A stretch of DNA of 64,000 nt, taken from positions 62,001 to 126,000 of the forward strand of contig NZ_JBLUOA010000001.1 of NCBI RefSeq assembly GCF_048060095.1, written 5' to 3'. Positions within the stretch are counted from its first letter, which is position 1; the number at the start of each line of letters is the position of its first letter. The position numbers and the translations under genes are program-made. Source of the stretch: JBLUOA01 sp048060095 (lineage in GTDB: Bacteria; Pseudomonadota; Alphaproteobacteria; Rhodobacterales; Rhodobacteraceae). A model generated the notes under the pieces. It searched no databases and was not told the DNA's origin. It saw nothing but the letters and a program-made list of their open reading frames with translations. Positions 34,062 through 42,722 of this stretch are shown piece by piece.

Positions 34062-34101
34062 CAGATGTTGCAAACCGCCGGTTTCGTCTGTCAGATGTTG
34101 C
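34062..34101. repeat. CAGATGTTGC direct repeat upstream of DAO gene
   Basis: The 10-mer CAGATGTTGC occurs at 34062-34071 and again at 34092-34101, exactly 30 bp apart, in the 86-bp gap before the DAO flavoprotein. The spacing is close to three helical turns, as expected for a dimer or tandem regulator site. No regulator is assigned. Confidence 0.45.
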
Positions 34102-34134
34102 CAAAGCATCCACCACACGAAGAGCGTTCGCAGA

Positions 34135-35352
34135 ATGACCACCCCCCTTTCAGGCACACCGAACCGCAACAGCTATGACGTCGTGATTATCGGCGGCGCG
34201 ATGATGGGCGCGTCGGTCGCTTGGTTCCTGTCGGACAACCCGGATTTCAACGGCTCCGTTCTTGTGGTTGAGCGTGACCCGAGCTTCGAAACGTCTTCCA
34301 CCGCCCATACGAATAGCTGCATGCGGCAGCAATTCTCAGAATCGATCAACGTCCGAATTTCGCAATTCTGCGCTGAGTTTGTGACGAATTTTCGCGCCTT
34401 CATGGGGAATGATGGGCGTGTGCCCGACATCCCGGTGCACGCTTTCGGCTATATGTATCTGGCCGACACGCCAGAGGCGGCCGACGCCTTGCGCGCCGCC
34501 CATGCGGTGCAATCCGCTTGCGGGGCCGGAACGCAGTTGTTGACGCCGGACAAAATCGCCGCCGCCTATCCGTTCTATGACCTCGATGACATCATTCTTG
34601 GCGCTCACAACCCGGTGGATGAGGGGTATTTTGACGGCGGAACCGTCTTTGACTGGTGGCGGAGGTCAGCGCGGGAACGTGGCGTTGAAACGGTCACGAA
34701 TGAGGTTGTCGGGATAACCACCAACCCTGCGGGAACAGGCGTCGATAGCGTCACCTTGAAATCGGGGGAGGTCATCACCTGCGGAACCGTCGTCAACGCC
34801 TCTGGCCCCCGCGCGGCGAAGACCGCCGCAATGGCGGGGCTGCACCTGCCCGTTGAGCCGCGCAAGCGCTATACTTTCGTCATCGACGCGGCAAAACCGC
34901 TTGGCCAAGACCTGCCGCTGACCGTTGATCCGTCGGGCGTTCATATCCGCACGGACGGCACCTATTACATGGTCGGGTGTGCGCCTGACGACGACCCGGC
35001 GGTGGAGCCGGACGACTTCGCCGAAGACTTTACGATTTGGGAACAAAAGGCATGGCCCGCAATTGCTACGCGGATTCCGCAGTTTGAGGCGGTGAAGGTG
35101 GTTAATTCGTGGGTTGGCCATTACGCCTACAACACGCTCGATCAGAACGCGATTGTCGGGCCGCATTCGAACTTGCGTAACTTCTTGTTTGTGAATGGGT
35201 TTTCCGGCCACGGATTTCAGCAGGCCCCGGCCATGGGGCGCGGGCTGTCGGAATGGATCACCTACGGCGAATACCGCACGCTGGACCTTAGCCCGCTTGG
35301 GTTTGATCGGGTCGCGGCAGGCAACCCGCTGCGCGAACGCGCCGTGATCTAG
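34135..35352 (+). CDS. DAO-family FAD-dependent oxidoreductase
   Basis: A 405-residue D-amino acid oxidase-fold enzyme. VVIIGGAMMGASVAWFL is the FAD motif and VNGFSGHGFQQAPAMGRGLSEW the C-terminal flavin-contact region; TSSTAHTNSCMRQQFSE is the equivalent of the sarcosine-oxidase flavin loop. Substrates in the family are amino acids or N-methylated amino acids. It converges on the peptide-ABC operon and its stop overlaps the stop of the last ATPase gene by 3 nt. A functional link to imported peptides or amino acids is plausible but unproven. Confidence 0.87.
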   Translation: MTTPLSGTPNRNSYDVVIIGGAMMGASVAWFLSDNPDFNGSVLVVERDPSFETSSTAHTNSCMRQQFSESINVRISQFCAEFVTNFRAFMGNDGRVPDIPVHAFGYMYLADTPEAADALRAAHAVQSACGAGTQLLTPDKIAAAYPFYDLDDIILGAHNPVDEGYFDGGTVFDWWRRSARERGVETVTNEVVGITTNPAGTGVDSVTLKSGEVITCGTVVNASGPRAAKTAAMAGLHLPVEPRKRYTFVIDAAKPLGQDLPLTVDPSGVHIRTDGTYYMVGCAPDDDPAVEPDDFAEDFTIWEQKAWPAIATRIPQFEAVKVVNSWVGHYAYNTLDQNAIVGPHSNLRNFLFVNGFSGHGFQQAPAMGRGLSEWITYGEYRTLDLSPLGFDRVAAGNPLRERAVI

Positions 35353-36326
35353 GCGACCGGGTCGGGGTCGTCCACGTCAGCGTAGAAACATGCCGCCGGG
35401 TGCGGTTCCCCTTCCAGCAGAGGGCGTTCCTCGCGGCAGCGATCGCGGACTTTCCAGCAGCGCGGCGCGAAGGCGCAGCCGCTTGGCATGTTCAGCGGAG
35501 ACGGCAATTCACCCTCAAGCTTGATGCGCTTTTTCGCTGAAGTCGGGTCAGCGGTCGGCGTCGCAGACAGCAGTGCGCGGGTATAGGGATGGCGCGGGTT
35601 TTTGAAGATTTCTTCCTTTGTGCCAATCTCAACCGGGCGGCCCAGATACATCACGATCAGATCGTCGGCCATGTGTTTGACGACGGAGAGGTCGTGGCTG
35701 ATGAACAGATAGGCCAGCCCGAGTTTATCTTGCAGATCGACCAGCAGGTTCAGGATCTGGCTTTGGATCGACAGGTCAAGCGCCGAAACCGGTTCATCCA
35801 GAACCAGCACTTTCGGCTCCAACATCAGCGCGCGGGCAACCGCGATCCGCTGACGTTGCCCGCCCGAGAACATATGCGGGTAGCGGTCGAAATGCTCCTT
35901 GCGCAACCCAACAAGCGACAGCATCTCGCGCGCCTTGGCGGTGCGGTCTTTCGCGGACATATTCGGGCGATTGATTTTCAGCGGTTCTTCCAGAATCGCG
36001 CCGACCCGCTGGCGGGGGTTCAGCGATCCGTAGGGGTCCTGGAACACGATCTGAACCGAAGACCGCAACCCGGCCCAGTTGTCGGGGTCGGCGGGTTTTC
36101 CGTCAATCTCAAGCGAGCCGGCGGTGGGGGGTTCGATCAGCGTAATAAGGCGAGCGAGGGTCGATTTCCCGCAGCCCGACTCCCCCACCACGGCGAGCGT
36201 TTGGCCGGGGGTCAGCGAAAAGCTTGCCTCGGACAGCGCACGCACGATCTGCGGGGGGCCAAACAGCGCACCCTTCACTTCGTAGTGGCGGGACAGTTCC
36301 TTGGCGACGACGACGGGCTTGTTCAT
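35349..36326 (-). CDS. dppF: Peptide-type ABC transporter ATP-binding protein DppF-like
   Basis: A 325-residue ATPase with AVVGESGCGKSTLARL (Walker A), FSGGQRQRIAVARAL (signature), KVLVLDEPVSALDLS (Walker B) and FISHDLSVVKHM. The C-terminal oligopeptide/dipeptide extension contains CAFAPRCWKVRDRC, the cysteine cluster of Dpp/Opp ATPases. The ATG at 36326 is used (ATGA overlap with dppD) rather than the longer frame to 36365. Confidence 0.93.
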   Translation of the reverse strand: MNKPVVVAKELSRHYEVKGALFGPPQIVRALSEASFSLTPGQTLAVVGESGCGKSTLARLITLIEPPTAGSLEIDGKPADPDNWAGLRSSVQIVFQDPYGSLNPRQRVGAILEEPLKINRPNMSAKDRTAKAREMLSLVGLRKEHFDRYPHMFSGGQRQRIAVARALMLEPKVLVLDEPVSALDLSIQSQILNLLVDLQDKLGLAYLFISHDLSVVKHMADDLIVMYLGRPVEIGTKEEIFKNPRHPYTRALLSATPTADPTSAKKRIKLEGELPSPLNMPSGCAFAPRCWKVRDRCREERPLLEGEPHPAACFYADVDDPDPVA

Positions 36327-37300
36327 GCTGTTTCCTTCGTCTCTGCCGACAGGGGATAGTGGCACCGCGCGCAGCCGATTGCGTCTGGTTGGACAGGGGG
36401 TGGCACCTTGCGGCAGGTGTCATCCGCAAAGGCGCAGCGCGGCGAAAACAGGCACCCGTCCGGGCGGTCAAACTGCCCCGGCACGACGCCCTTGATCGTC
36501 GGCAAATGCCGTTCGGTCGCGCGTTCTGGCAAGGCGGCCAGCAGCGCCGCGGTGTAGGGGTGGTGCGGCGTTGCGAACAGGTCCGCGACGGGCTGTTCTT
36601 CGACCTTTTGGCCCGCGTATTGCACGCTGACCCGTTCGGCGGTCTCGGCAACGACACCCATATCGTGGGTAATCAGGATAAGGCCCATGCCCGTATCGTC
36701 CTGCAATCCGGCCAATAGATCGAGGATCTGCGCCTGAATCGTCACGTCCAGCGCGGTGGTCGGTTCATCCGCGATCAGCAGGCGTGGCTTGCAGGCAATC
36801 GCCATCGCGATCATCACGCGCTGGTTCATCCCGCCCGACAGCTGGTGCGGAAACACGTTCAGCCGCTTTTCCGGCGATGGAATCCCGACTTGTTCAAGCA
36901 GTTCAATCGCGCGGGTCTGGCGTTCGTTCCGGTCAAGGCCAAGGTGCAGGCGCAACGCTTCCTTGATCTGGAAGCCAACGGTAAAGCAAGGGTTCAGCGA
37001 CGACATCGGTTCCTGAAAGATCATCGCCATGTCTTTGCCGATCAAACGGCGGCGGGCCTTGCCCGACACGTTCTTTAGGTCTTTGCCATCAAACTCCATC
37101 ACATCGGCGGTGATCGTCGCGGTCCACGGAAGCAGACCCATCATCGCCAGCATAGAGACTGATTTCCCCGATCCACTTTCGCCGACAATCGCCAGAATGT
37201 CGCCCTTGTTGACCGAGATATCGACTCCGTCCACCGCCCGGAAGCTGCCCGAGGACGTCGTGAAATCGACTGAGAGGTTGCGGATGTCCAGAAGTGACAT
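36323..37300 (-). CDS. dppD: Peptide-type ABC transporter ATP-binding protein DppD-like
   Basis: A 325-residue ATPase with AIVGESGSGKSVSMLAM (Walker A), LSGGMNQRVMIAMA (signature), LLIADEPTTALDVT (Walker B) and LITHDMGVVAE. The C-terminal CLFSPRCAFADDTC cluster marks the oligopeptide_DppD group. Signature residue change to GGMNQR is typical of DppD. It pairs with dppF and lies 1 nt after dppC. Confidence 0.93.
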   Translation of the reverse strand: MSLLDIRNLSVDFTTSSGSFRAVDGVDISVNKGDILAIVGESGSGKSVSMLAMMGLLPWTATITADVMEFDGKDLKNVSGKARRRLIGKDMAMIFQEPMSSLNPCFTVGFQIKEALRLHLGLDRNERQTRAIELLEQVGIPSPEKRLNVFPHQLSGGMNQRVMIAMAIACKPRLLIADEPTTALDVTIQAQILDLLAGLQDDTGMGLILITHDMGVVAETAERVSVQYAGQKVEEQPVADLFATPHHPYTAALLAALPERATERHLPTIKGVVPGQFDRPDGCLFSPRCAFADDTCRKVPPPVQPDAIGCARCHYPLSAETKETA

Positions 37301-37301
37301 G

Positions 37302-38210
37302 TCAGCTCCTCTTCAATTTGGGATCAAGGGCGTCGCGCAGGCCGTCACCCATCAGGTTGATCGCAAGCACCGTGACAAGGATCGCAAGACCGGGGAAGGT
37401 CACGACCCACCACGCGCGTAGGATGAACTCGCGCGCTTCGGCCAGCATCGTGCCCCATTCCGGCGTGGGCGGCTGCGCCCCCATGCCAAGGAAGCCCAGC
37501 GCCGCCGCGTCAAGGATCGCGGTCGAAAACGACAGCGCCGCCTGCACGATGATCGGCGCAAGGCAGTTGGGAAGGACCGTCACGAACATCAGGCGGAAAT
37601 ACCCGGCCCCGGCGACGCGGGCGGAGGTTACATAATCCTTGCCGCGTTCGCCCAGCACCGATGCGCGGGTCAGGCGGACGTAATGCGGCTGCAAGACAAT
37701 CGCGATGGCGATCATCGCATTTGTCAGCGATGGGCCAAGGATTGCGACCAGCACCAGCGCCAGCAGCAGCGACGGGAAGGCGAGGATGATGTCCATCACC
37801 CGCATAATGATCGTATCGACCCATTTCGGCGCAAAGCCCGCGATCAGGCCGATCAGGATGCCGCCAAACGCGGCGACCGTCACAACGACGATCCCGACAA
37901 AGAAGGAATACCGCGCCCCATGCAGCAAGCGCGAGAGCATGTCGCGGCCCAGTGGGTCGGTCCCCAGAAGGAAGTCGGTCGATCCGCCCTCTTGCCAGAA
38001 CGGCGGGACCAGCGTGCTGGTTCGGAACTGCTGGGTCGGATCATAGGGCGCGAGGATATCGGCACCCGCTGCGATCAGGACGAAAATCCCGAACACCCAC
38101 AGGCCCATCACCGCGCCACGGTTTTCGCGGAAGTAATACCAGAACTCTTTCAGGCGGCCGGGGCGTTCTTCAACCTGTTCGATGACTTCTTCTGACAATG
38201 CCTGATCCAT
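37302..38210 (-). CDS. dppC: Peptide-type ABC transporter permease DppC-like
   Basis: A 302-residue inner-membrane permease. A cytosolic N-terminus of about 30 residues (containing EFWYYFRENRGAVMG) precedes helix 1, as in DppC. FLLGTDPLGRDMLSRLLHGARYS is the conserved periplasmic-side segment and ARVAGAGYFRLMFVTVLPN the EAA-type loop. It overlaps dppB by one nucleotide (TGATG). Confidence 0.93.
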   Translation of the reverse strand: MDQALSEEVIEQVEERPGRLKEFWYYFRENRGAVMGLWVFGIFVLIAAGADILAPYDPTQQFRTSTLVPPFWQEGGSTDFLLGTDPLGRDMLSRLLHGARYSFFVGIVVVTVAAFGGILIGLIAGFAPKWVDTIIMRVMDIILAFPSLLLALVLVAILGPSLTNAMIAIAIVLQPHYVRLTRASVLGERGKDYVTSARVAGAGYFRLMFVTVLPNCLAPIIVQAALSFSTAILDAAALGFLGMGAQPPTPEWGTMLAEAREFILRAWWVVTFPGLAILVTVLAINLMGDGLRDALDPKLKRS

Positions 38211-39217
38211 CAGCGTTTCCTGATTTTCGGGTTGATGAGACCGTAAAGAACATCAACGGTCAGATTGACGACCATGACCATGACCGCGATCAGCAGCAGC
38301 CCGCCCTGCACGACCGGATAGTCGCGGCGGAAGATGCTATCGACCATCCATTTGCCGATGCCCGGCCAGCTAAAGATCGTTTCGGTCAGGATCGCGCCCG
38401 CAAGCAGCGTGCCGACCGACAAGCCGATCACCGTGATGACCGGGATCAGCGCGTTGCGCAAAGCGTGAAGGCCGTTGACCCGCATCGGTGGCAGCCCCTT
38501 GGCGCGGGCGGTGCGGATGTAATCCTCGCTGAGGACTTCAAGCATGGCCGACCGGGTTTGCCGCGCGATCACGGCCAGCGGGATCGTCCCAAGCACAATT
38601 GTTGGTAGGATCAGGTGACGCACCGCAGAGGTGAACGCTCCTTGTTGCCCTGACAGCAGGCTGTCGATCAGCATAAAGCCCGTGACGGGTTCAAAGTAAT
38701 ACAAAAGGTCAATCCGGCCAGACACCGGTGTCCAGCCCAGATTGCCGCTGAAGATGATGATCAGCAGCAGCGCCCACCAGAAGATCGGCATGGAATACCC
38801 GACAAGCGCGGTGGACATCAGCGCCCGGTCAAAGAACTTGCCCCGGTTGACCGCGGCGATCACACCTGCCGGAAGGCCCAGCGCCACCGCAAGGATCATC
38901 GCGCAGATTGAAAGTTCGAGTGTTGCGGGGAACAGGGCGAAGAATTCGTCCCACACGGGGCGCTTGGTCACAAAGCTTTGGCCAAGATCGCCTTGGACGA
39001 CGCCGCCAAGGTATTCCCAGTATTGCTGCAATAGCGGCGCGTCAAAGCCGAGTTCTTTTTGCAGGGCTGCATACCGCTCCTCGCTCATCCCGCGTTCGCC
39101 GGCCATGACGATAATCGGATCGCCGGGCAGCAGCCGGATGAAGGAAAACGATATCAGCGTGACGCCGATAAAGGTTGGCAGAAACGTGACCAGCCGGGCC
39201 AATAGGTATTTGAACAT
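38210..39217 (-). CDS. dppB: Peptide-type ABC transporter permease DppB-like
   Basis: A 335-residue permease beginning MFKYLLARLVTFLPTFIGV with six predicted helices. DppB landmarks are LLPGDPI in the first periplasmic region, TRSAMLEVLSEDYIRTARAKGLP (EAA-type loop) and ETIFSWPGIGKWMVDSIFRRDYPV near the C-terminus. It follows the M24 peptidase with a one-base TGATG overlap, which ties peptidase and transporter production together. Confidence 0.94.
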   Translation of the reverse strand: MFKYLLARLVTFLPTFIGVTLISFSFIRLLPGDPIIVMAGERGMSEERYAALQKELGFDAPLLQQYWEYLGGVVQGDLGQSFVTKRPVWDEFFALFPATLELSICAMILAVALGLPAGVIAAVNRGKFFDRALMSTALVGYSMPIFWWALLLIIIFSGNLGWTPVSGRIDLLYYFEPVTGFMLIDSLLSGQQGAFTSAVRHLILPTIVLGTIPLAVIARQTRSAMLEVLSEDYIRTARAKGLPPMRVNGLHALRNALIPVITVIGLSVGTLLAGAILTETIFSWPGIGKWMVDSIFRRDYPVVQGGLLLIAVMVMVVNLTVDVLYGLINPKIRKR

Positions 39218-40317
39218 CAGTTGGACCCCACGATGGTCAGGTCTTTCGGGAATGAGGTCAGCGAGCGGCAGCCATCCTCAGTGATCAGCACGTCGTCCTC
39301 GATCCGGACGCCGAAATTATCAATCTCGTATAGCCCAGGCTCATTGGTAAAGACCATGCCTTGCCGCATAACTTCGTGATTGCCGCGCATGATATAGGGC
39401 GCTTCGTGCACCTCTCGGCCTAATCCGTGGCCGGTTTTCGTGCGGATACGGTCGGCAAAGCGGGACGCTTCCAGCACGTTTGTCACGGCGTCGTCGATAT
39501 CGTGGGCGGTCACGCCGGGCTTGGCGGTATCGTGGCCTGCTTTGTTGGCGGCAAGGACGGTTTCGTAAACCTCCTGCCCCTCGTCGGTGGCGTGACCGAC
39601 AAAGACGGTGCGGGTGATGTCGGCGGCAAAGCCGTGCTTGCGCGCGCCAAAGTCAAACAGCAGCGCGTCGCCAGCCTTTACGGCATAGTCAGCACGGGCA
39701 TGGGCGTGTGGCCGGGCCGATCCGTCACCGGCGGCAACAATCGGGCCGAAGGCAAGGTCATCCGCCCCTTCGGCAAACAGCGCCTGCACAAGTGTTTGTT
39801 CAATCTCAGTCTCGGTCTGGCCGACGCGCACGCCTTCAAGCACACGCGTCAACGCACGTTCGGAAATATCAATCGCGGCTTGCAGCGCGGCGATGTCGTC
39901 ATCGGTCTTAATCGCGCGCAGGCCGGAGATTGCTTTCTCCCCATCGACGATCCGCAGATCGGGGTTGGCGGCCTTCAAAGCGTGGTGAACGAAAACCCGC
40001 ATCACCTGCCCTTCGACCGCGAGGGAGTTCAGCGGCATATGATTGGCCAGCGCGTCGAACGCTGGCTGGTATCCGACCTGATCGCGCCAGTCGAACACGG
40101 CCCCTTCGAAATTCACCTGCGCCCACGATCCAAGTTCAAGGTTCGGGACGATCGCGGCGGGATCGCCCTTGGCGGGGATCACAACGACAAAAGGGCGTTC
40201 GTGGCTCATGAAAGATTGCCCCATCGACCGGGTAAAGTTCGGGCCGGGGACAAGGGCGACTGCGTCAACGTCGAGGTCACGGGCGACCTTGCGAACGTCT
40301 GCGTAGCGATCAGACAT
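39217..40317 (-). CDS. M24 family Xaa-Pro-type metallopeptidase
   Basis: A 366-residue pita-bread fold peptidase. Metal ligands lie in LLFDFGARKHGFAADITRT (two Asp), GHGLGREVHEAPYI (His) and the two Glu in VFTNEPGLYE and VRIEDDVLIT. An N-terminal creatinase-like domain of about 150 residues precedes the catalytic part, as in Xaa-Pro dipeptidases. It sits between dppA and dppB, unusual for a cytosolic enzyme, so the imported substrate is probably a peptide or amidated compound it then cleaves. Creatinase-type or dimethylpropiothetin lyase-type M24 relatives remain possible. Confidence 0.88.
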   Translation of the reverse strand: MSDRYADVRKVARDLDVDAVALVPGPNFTRSMGQSFMSHERPFVVVIPAKGDPAAIVPNLELGSWAQVNFEGAVFDWRDQVGYQPAFDALANHMPLNSLAVEGQVMRVFVHHALKAANPDLRIVDGEKAISGLRAIKTDDDIAALQAAIDISERALTRVLEGVRVGQTETEIEQTLVQALFAEGADDLAFGPIVAAGDGSARPHAHARADYAVKAGDALLFDFGARKHGFAADITRTVFVGHATDEGQEVYETVLAANKAGHDTAKPGVTAHDIDDAVTNVLEASRFADRIRTKTGHGLGREVHEAPYIMRGNHEVMRQGMVFTNEPGLYEIDNFGVRIEDDVLITEDGCRSLTSFPKDLTIVGSN

Positions 40318-40341
40318 AAAAGAAATGCTCCGGGATAGGAT

Positions 40342-40365
40342 GTCCGGGGCCGTGTGGCCCCGGAC
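40342..40365 (-). other. 10-bp stem-loop between dppA and the M24 gene
   Basis: GTCCGGGGCC at 40342-40351 pairs perfectly with 40356-40365, leaving a 4-nt loop. It begins 9 nt past the dppA stop in the direction of transcription and lacks a U tract, so it looks like an intercistronic RNA hairpin and not a full terminator. Confidence 0.8.
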
Positions 40366-40374
40366 GCGTTGGCC

Positions 40375-41967
40375 TTATTCGGCCAAGCTGACACCATAGA
40401 AGATGTGCCCGCCAAGCGGGTGCACGATGTAGCCCTCAACTTCGGGACGCATCGGCATGTAGACGACAGAGTGTGCAATCGTCGCCCACGGCGCCTGCTC
40501 TTTGAAGATGACCTGTGCCTCTTCGTAAAGACGGGTCCGCTCTGCTTGATCCGTTACGGTCTTTGCCTGCTGGATCAGTTCTTCGAACGGCTCATGGCAC
40601 CATTGCGCGCGGTTGGAGTTTTCCCGACCGTCACAGCCAAGCAGAACCGCAAGGAAGTTGTCGGGATCGCCGTTGTCACCGGTCCACCCCAAAAGCACCG
40701 CACCGTCGCGGTCAAGTTCGCGCGAACGGGACAGGTATTCACCCCATTCATAGGACACGATCTCGACCGTCACGCCGATCTTGGAGAAATCCTCCTGGAT
40801 CAGTTCCGCCATGCGGCGGGCGTTCGGGTTATAGGGGCGCTGCACCGGCATCGCCCAGATCTTCATGGAAAGATCGGTCACGCCTTCCGCTTCCAGCATC
40901 GCCTTTGCGGCCTCGGGATCATACGGATCGTCTTCGATCGCGTCATTGTAGGACCACATGGTCGGCGGGATCGGGTTCTTGGCGATCTGGCCAGAGCCCT
41001 GGAAGACAACGTCAATGATCGCCTGCTTGTCGATCGCCATGTTCAGCGCCTTGCGGACGTTGGCATTGTCGAACGGCGCCTGGGTCGTGTTGTAGGCCAG
41101 GTAGCCGACGTTCAGACCTTCCTGCTCCATCACGTTGATGTTCTCATCCGCTTTCATCGCCTCGATGTCGGCGGGGTTCGGATAGGGCATCACGTGACAT
41201 TCGCCTGCTTGCAGCTTTTGATAGCGCACAGACGCATCGGGCGTGATCGCGAACACGAGGTTGTCGATCGCAGCCGGACCGGCCCAGTAATCGGCGTTCG
41301 CCTCATAGCGGATCACGGCGTCTTTCTGGTAGGCGACAAAGCTGAACGGCCCGGTCCCGACCGGCGCCTGGTTCAGCATTTCGGGCGTGCCCGCATCCGC
41401 CATCGCCTGACCGTATTCGGCAGAGACGATTGACGCGAAATCCATGGCGAGGTTTGCCACGAATGGCGCTTCGGGCCGGTTCAGCGTGAACTTGACCGTG
41501 TAGTCATCGACCTTTTCGACCGACTTGATCAGGTCCGGCATAGACATGCCTTCGAAGTATTCCCACGTGCCGCCTGACACCTCGTGATAGGGGTGATCCT
41601 CCATCCGCTGACGTTCAAAGCTGAAGATCACATCGTCGGCGTTGAAATCGCGGCTTGGCGTGAACCCGTCATTCGAATGGAATTTTACACCCTGACGAAG
41701 CGTGAAGGTGTATTCCAGCCCGTCATCGGATGCTTCCCAGCTTTCTGCAAGGCCCGGAACCACTTCGGTCGTGCCGGTCTTGAATTCGACCAGACGATTG
41801 TAGATCGGGTGCGATGACGCGTCGAACGTCGTGCCCGCCGTATAAAGCGCGGGGTCGAACCCTTCCGGCGACCCTTCGGAACAATACACCAGCGTGCTTG
41901 CCGATGCAGAGCCCGCAGCCAAGGCAAGCAGCGTCGCCCCAGTCGCAAGTAATGATTTCATTTTCAT
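40375..41967 (-). CDS. dppA: Peptide-type ABC transporter substrate-binding protein DppA-like
   Basis: A 530-residue SBP family 5 protein with a signal peptide (MKMKSLLATGATLLALAAG, cleavage near residue 22). YCSEGSPEGFDPALYTAGTTFDASSHPIYNRL is the N-terminal domain of DppA-type proteins; LLGWTGDNGDPDNFL in the second half is close to the DppA peptide-binding region including the Asp that holds the peptide amino group. GGGAG lies 6 nt upstream of the ATG. It is preceded by a GntR gene (35 nt). Confidence 0.93.
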   Translation of the reverse strand: MKMKSLLATGATLLALAAGSASASTLVYCSEGSPEGFDPALYTAGTTFDASSHPIYNRLVEFKTGTTEVVPGLAESWEASDDGLEYTFTLRQGVKFHSNDGFTPSRDFNADDVIFSFERQRMEDHPYHEVSGGTWEYFEGMSMPDLIKSVEKVDDYTVKFTLNRPEAPFVANLAMDFASIVSAEYGQAMADAGTPEMLNQAPVGTGPFSFVAYQKDAVIRYEANADYWAGPAAIDNLVFAITPDASVRYQKLQAGECHVMPYPNPADIEAMKADENINVMEQEGLNVGYLAYNTTQAPFDNANVRKALNMAIDKQAIIDVVFQGSGQIAKNPIPPTMWSYNDAIEDDPYDPEAAKAMLEAEGVTDLSMKIWAMPVQRPYNPNARRMAELIQEDFSKIGVTVEIVSYEWGEYLSRSRELDRDGAVLLGWTGDNGDPDNFLAVLLGCDGRENSNRAQWCHEPFEELIQQAKTVTDQAERTRLYEEAQVIFKEQAPWATIAHSVVYMPMRPEVEGYIVHPLGGHIFYGVSLAE

Positions 41968-42002
41968 TGTAGTCTCCCTTGGTTGGTTACTTCGTCTATC
42001 CG

Positions 42003-42722
42003 CTACAGTTTGGCGACTTTGCCGTCCTGCGCGTATTCTTCGCTCGTCGCATCCGATGCAGTGTCGATATAACTGAGGGTGCGTGCAAGCCCCTGACGCA
42101 AATGCGTATCGAGATGGGCCAACATTTCATTCAAGTCGTCGCCGCAGGCGAGCTCAACATACGTATCATGCGGGTTTTGCGGCATTCCGGCAGGCTGGTG
42201 CGCCCGTTCGTTAAGCGCAAAGTAGAATTGAAGATTCGGAACGATCCGCCGCCATGCCTGCTGAAGCAGCGTGTGGTCGCTAAGTTCGTAGCACCAGCTA
42301 TGCAGTTCCAGTTCCAATTCGATCCCGTGCAGCGGCGAGTCACCGTCCAAGGGGTGCGATTGGACGGCCTCATTGCGATTCCGCAGATCGTTCAGCGCCT
42401 CGGGCGTCCGCTTGTCCCAGCACGTGCGGAACGCGAATTTCTCAAGTGCGGTGCGCATGGAGTAAAGCTCTTCCAGATCGCGGCGGGTGAAATTCCGAAC
42501 CGTAATCCCGCGATAGGGCTGGCTGACCAACAGGCCGCAATCGACGAGTTCTCCGATGGCTTCGCGCAATGGTGCGCGGCTGACACCAAGCTGATCGGCA
42601 AGCCCTTGCTCAGTCAGGCGTTGCCCGGCAGGGACCGCACCGCTGACGATCAGACCCCGCAACTGGCGCACAATCTGGCCACGCCGCGTCTCATCCACCA
42701 GCGGATCGAGGGTGACAGCCAT
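42003..42722 (-). CDS. GntR family regulator (FCD) of the peptide ABC operon
   Basis: A 239-residue regulator with winged helix ending LGVSRAPLREAIGELVDCGLL and a C-terminal FCD helical domain (ELHSWCYELSDHTLLQQAW region). The ATG at 42722 directly follows a GTG at 42725; the ATG is preferred, though no clear ribosome site distinguishes them. It is the first gene of the unit gntR-dppA-M24-dppBCDF, so it probably controls its own operon. An ATTGTAGACAAT palindrome about 150 bp upstream matches the TTGTnnACAA style of FCD regulators. Confidence 0.88.
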   Translation of the reverse strand: MAVTLDPLVDETRRGQIVRQLRGLIVSGAVPAGQRLTEQGLADQLGVSRAPLREAIGELVDCGLLVSQPYRGITVRNFTRRDLEELYSMRTALEKFAFRTCWDKRTPEALNDLRNRNEAVQSHPLDGDSPLHGIELELELHSWCYELSDHTLLQQAWRRIVPNLQFYFALNERAHQPAGMPQNPHDTYVELACGDDLNEMLAHLDTHLRQGLARTLSYIDTASDATSEEYAQDGKVAKL

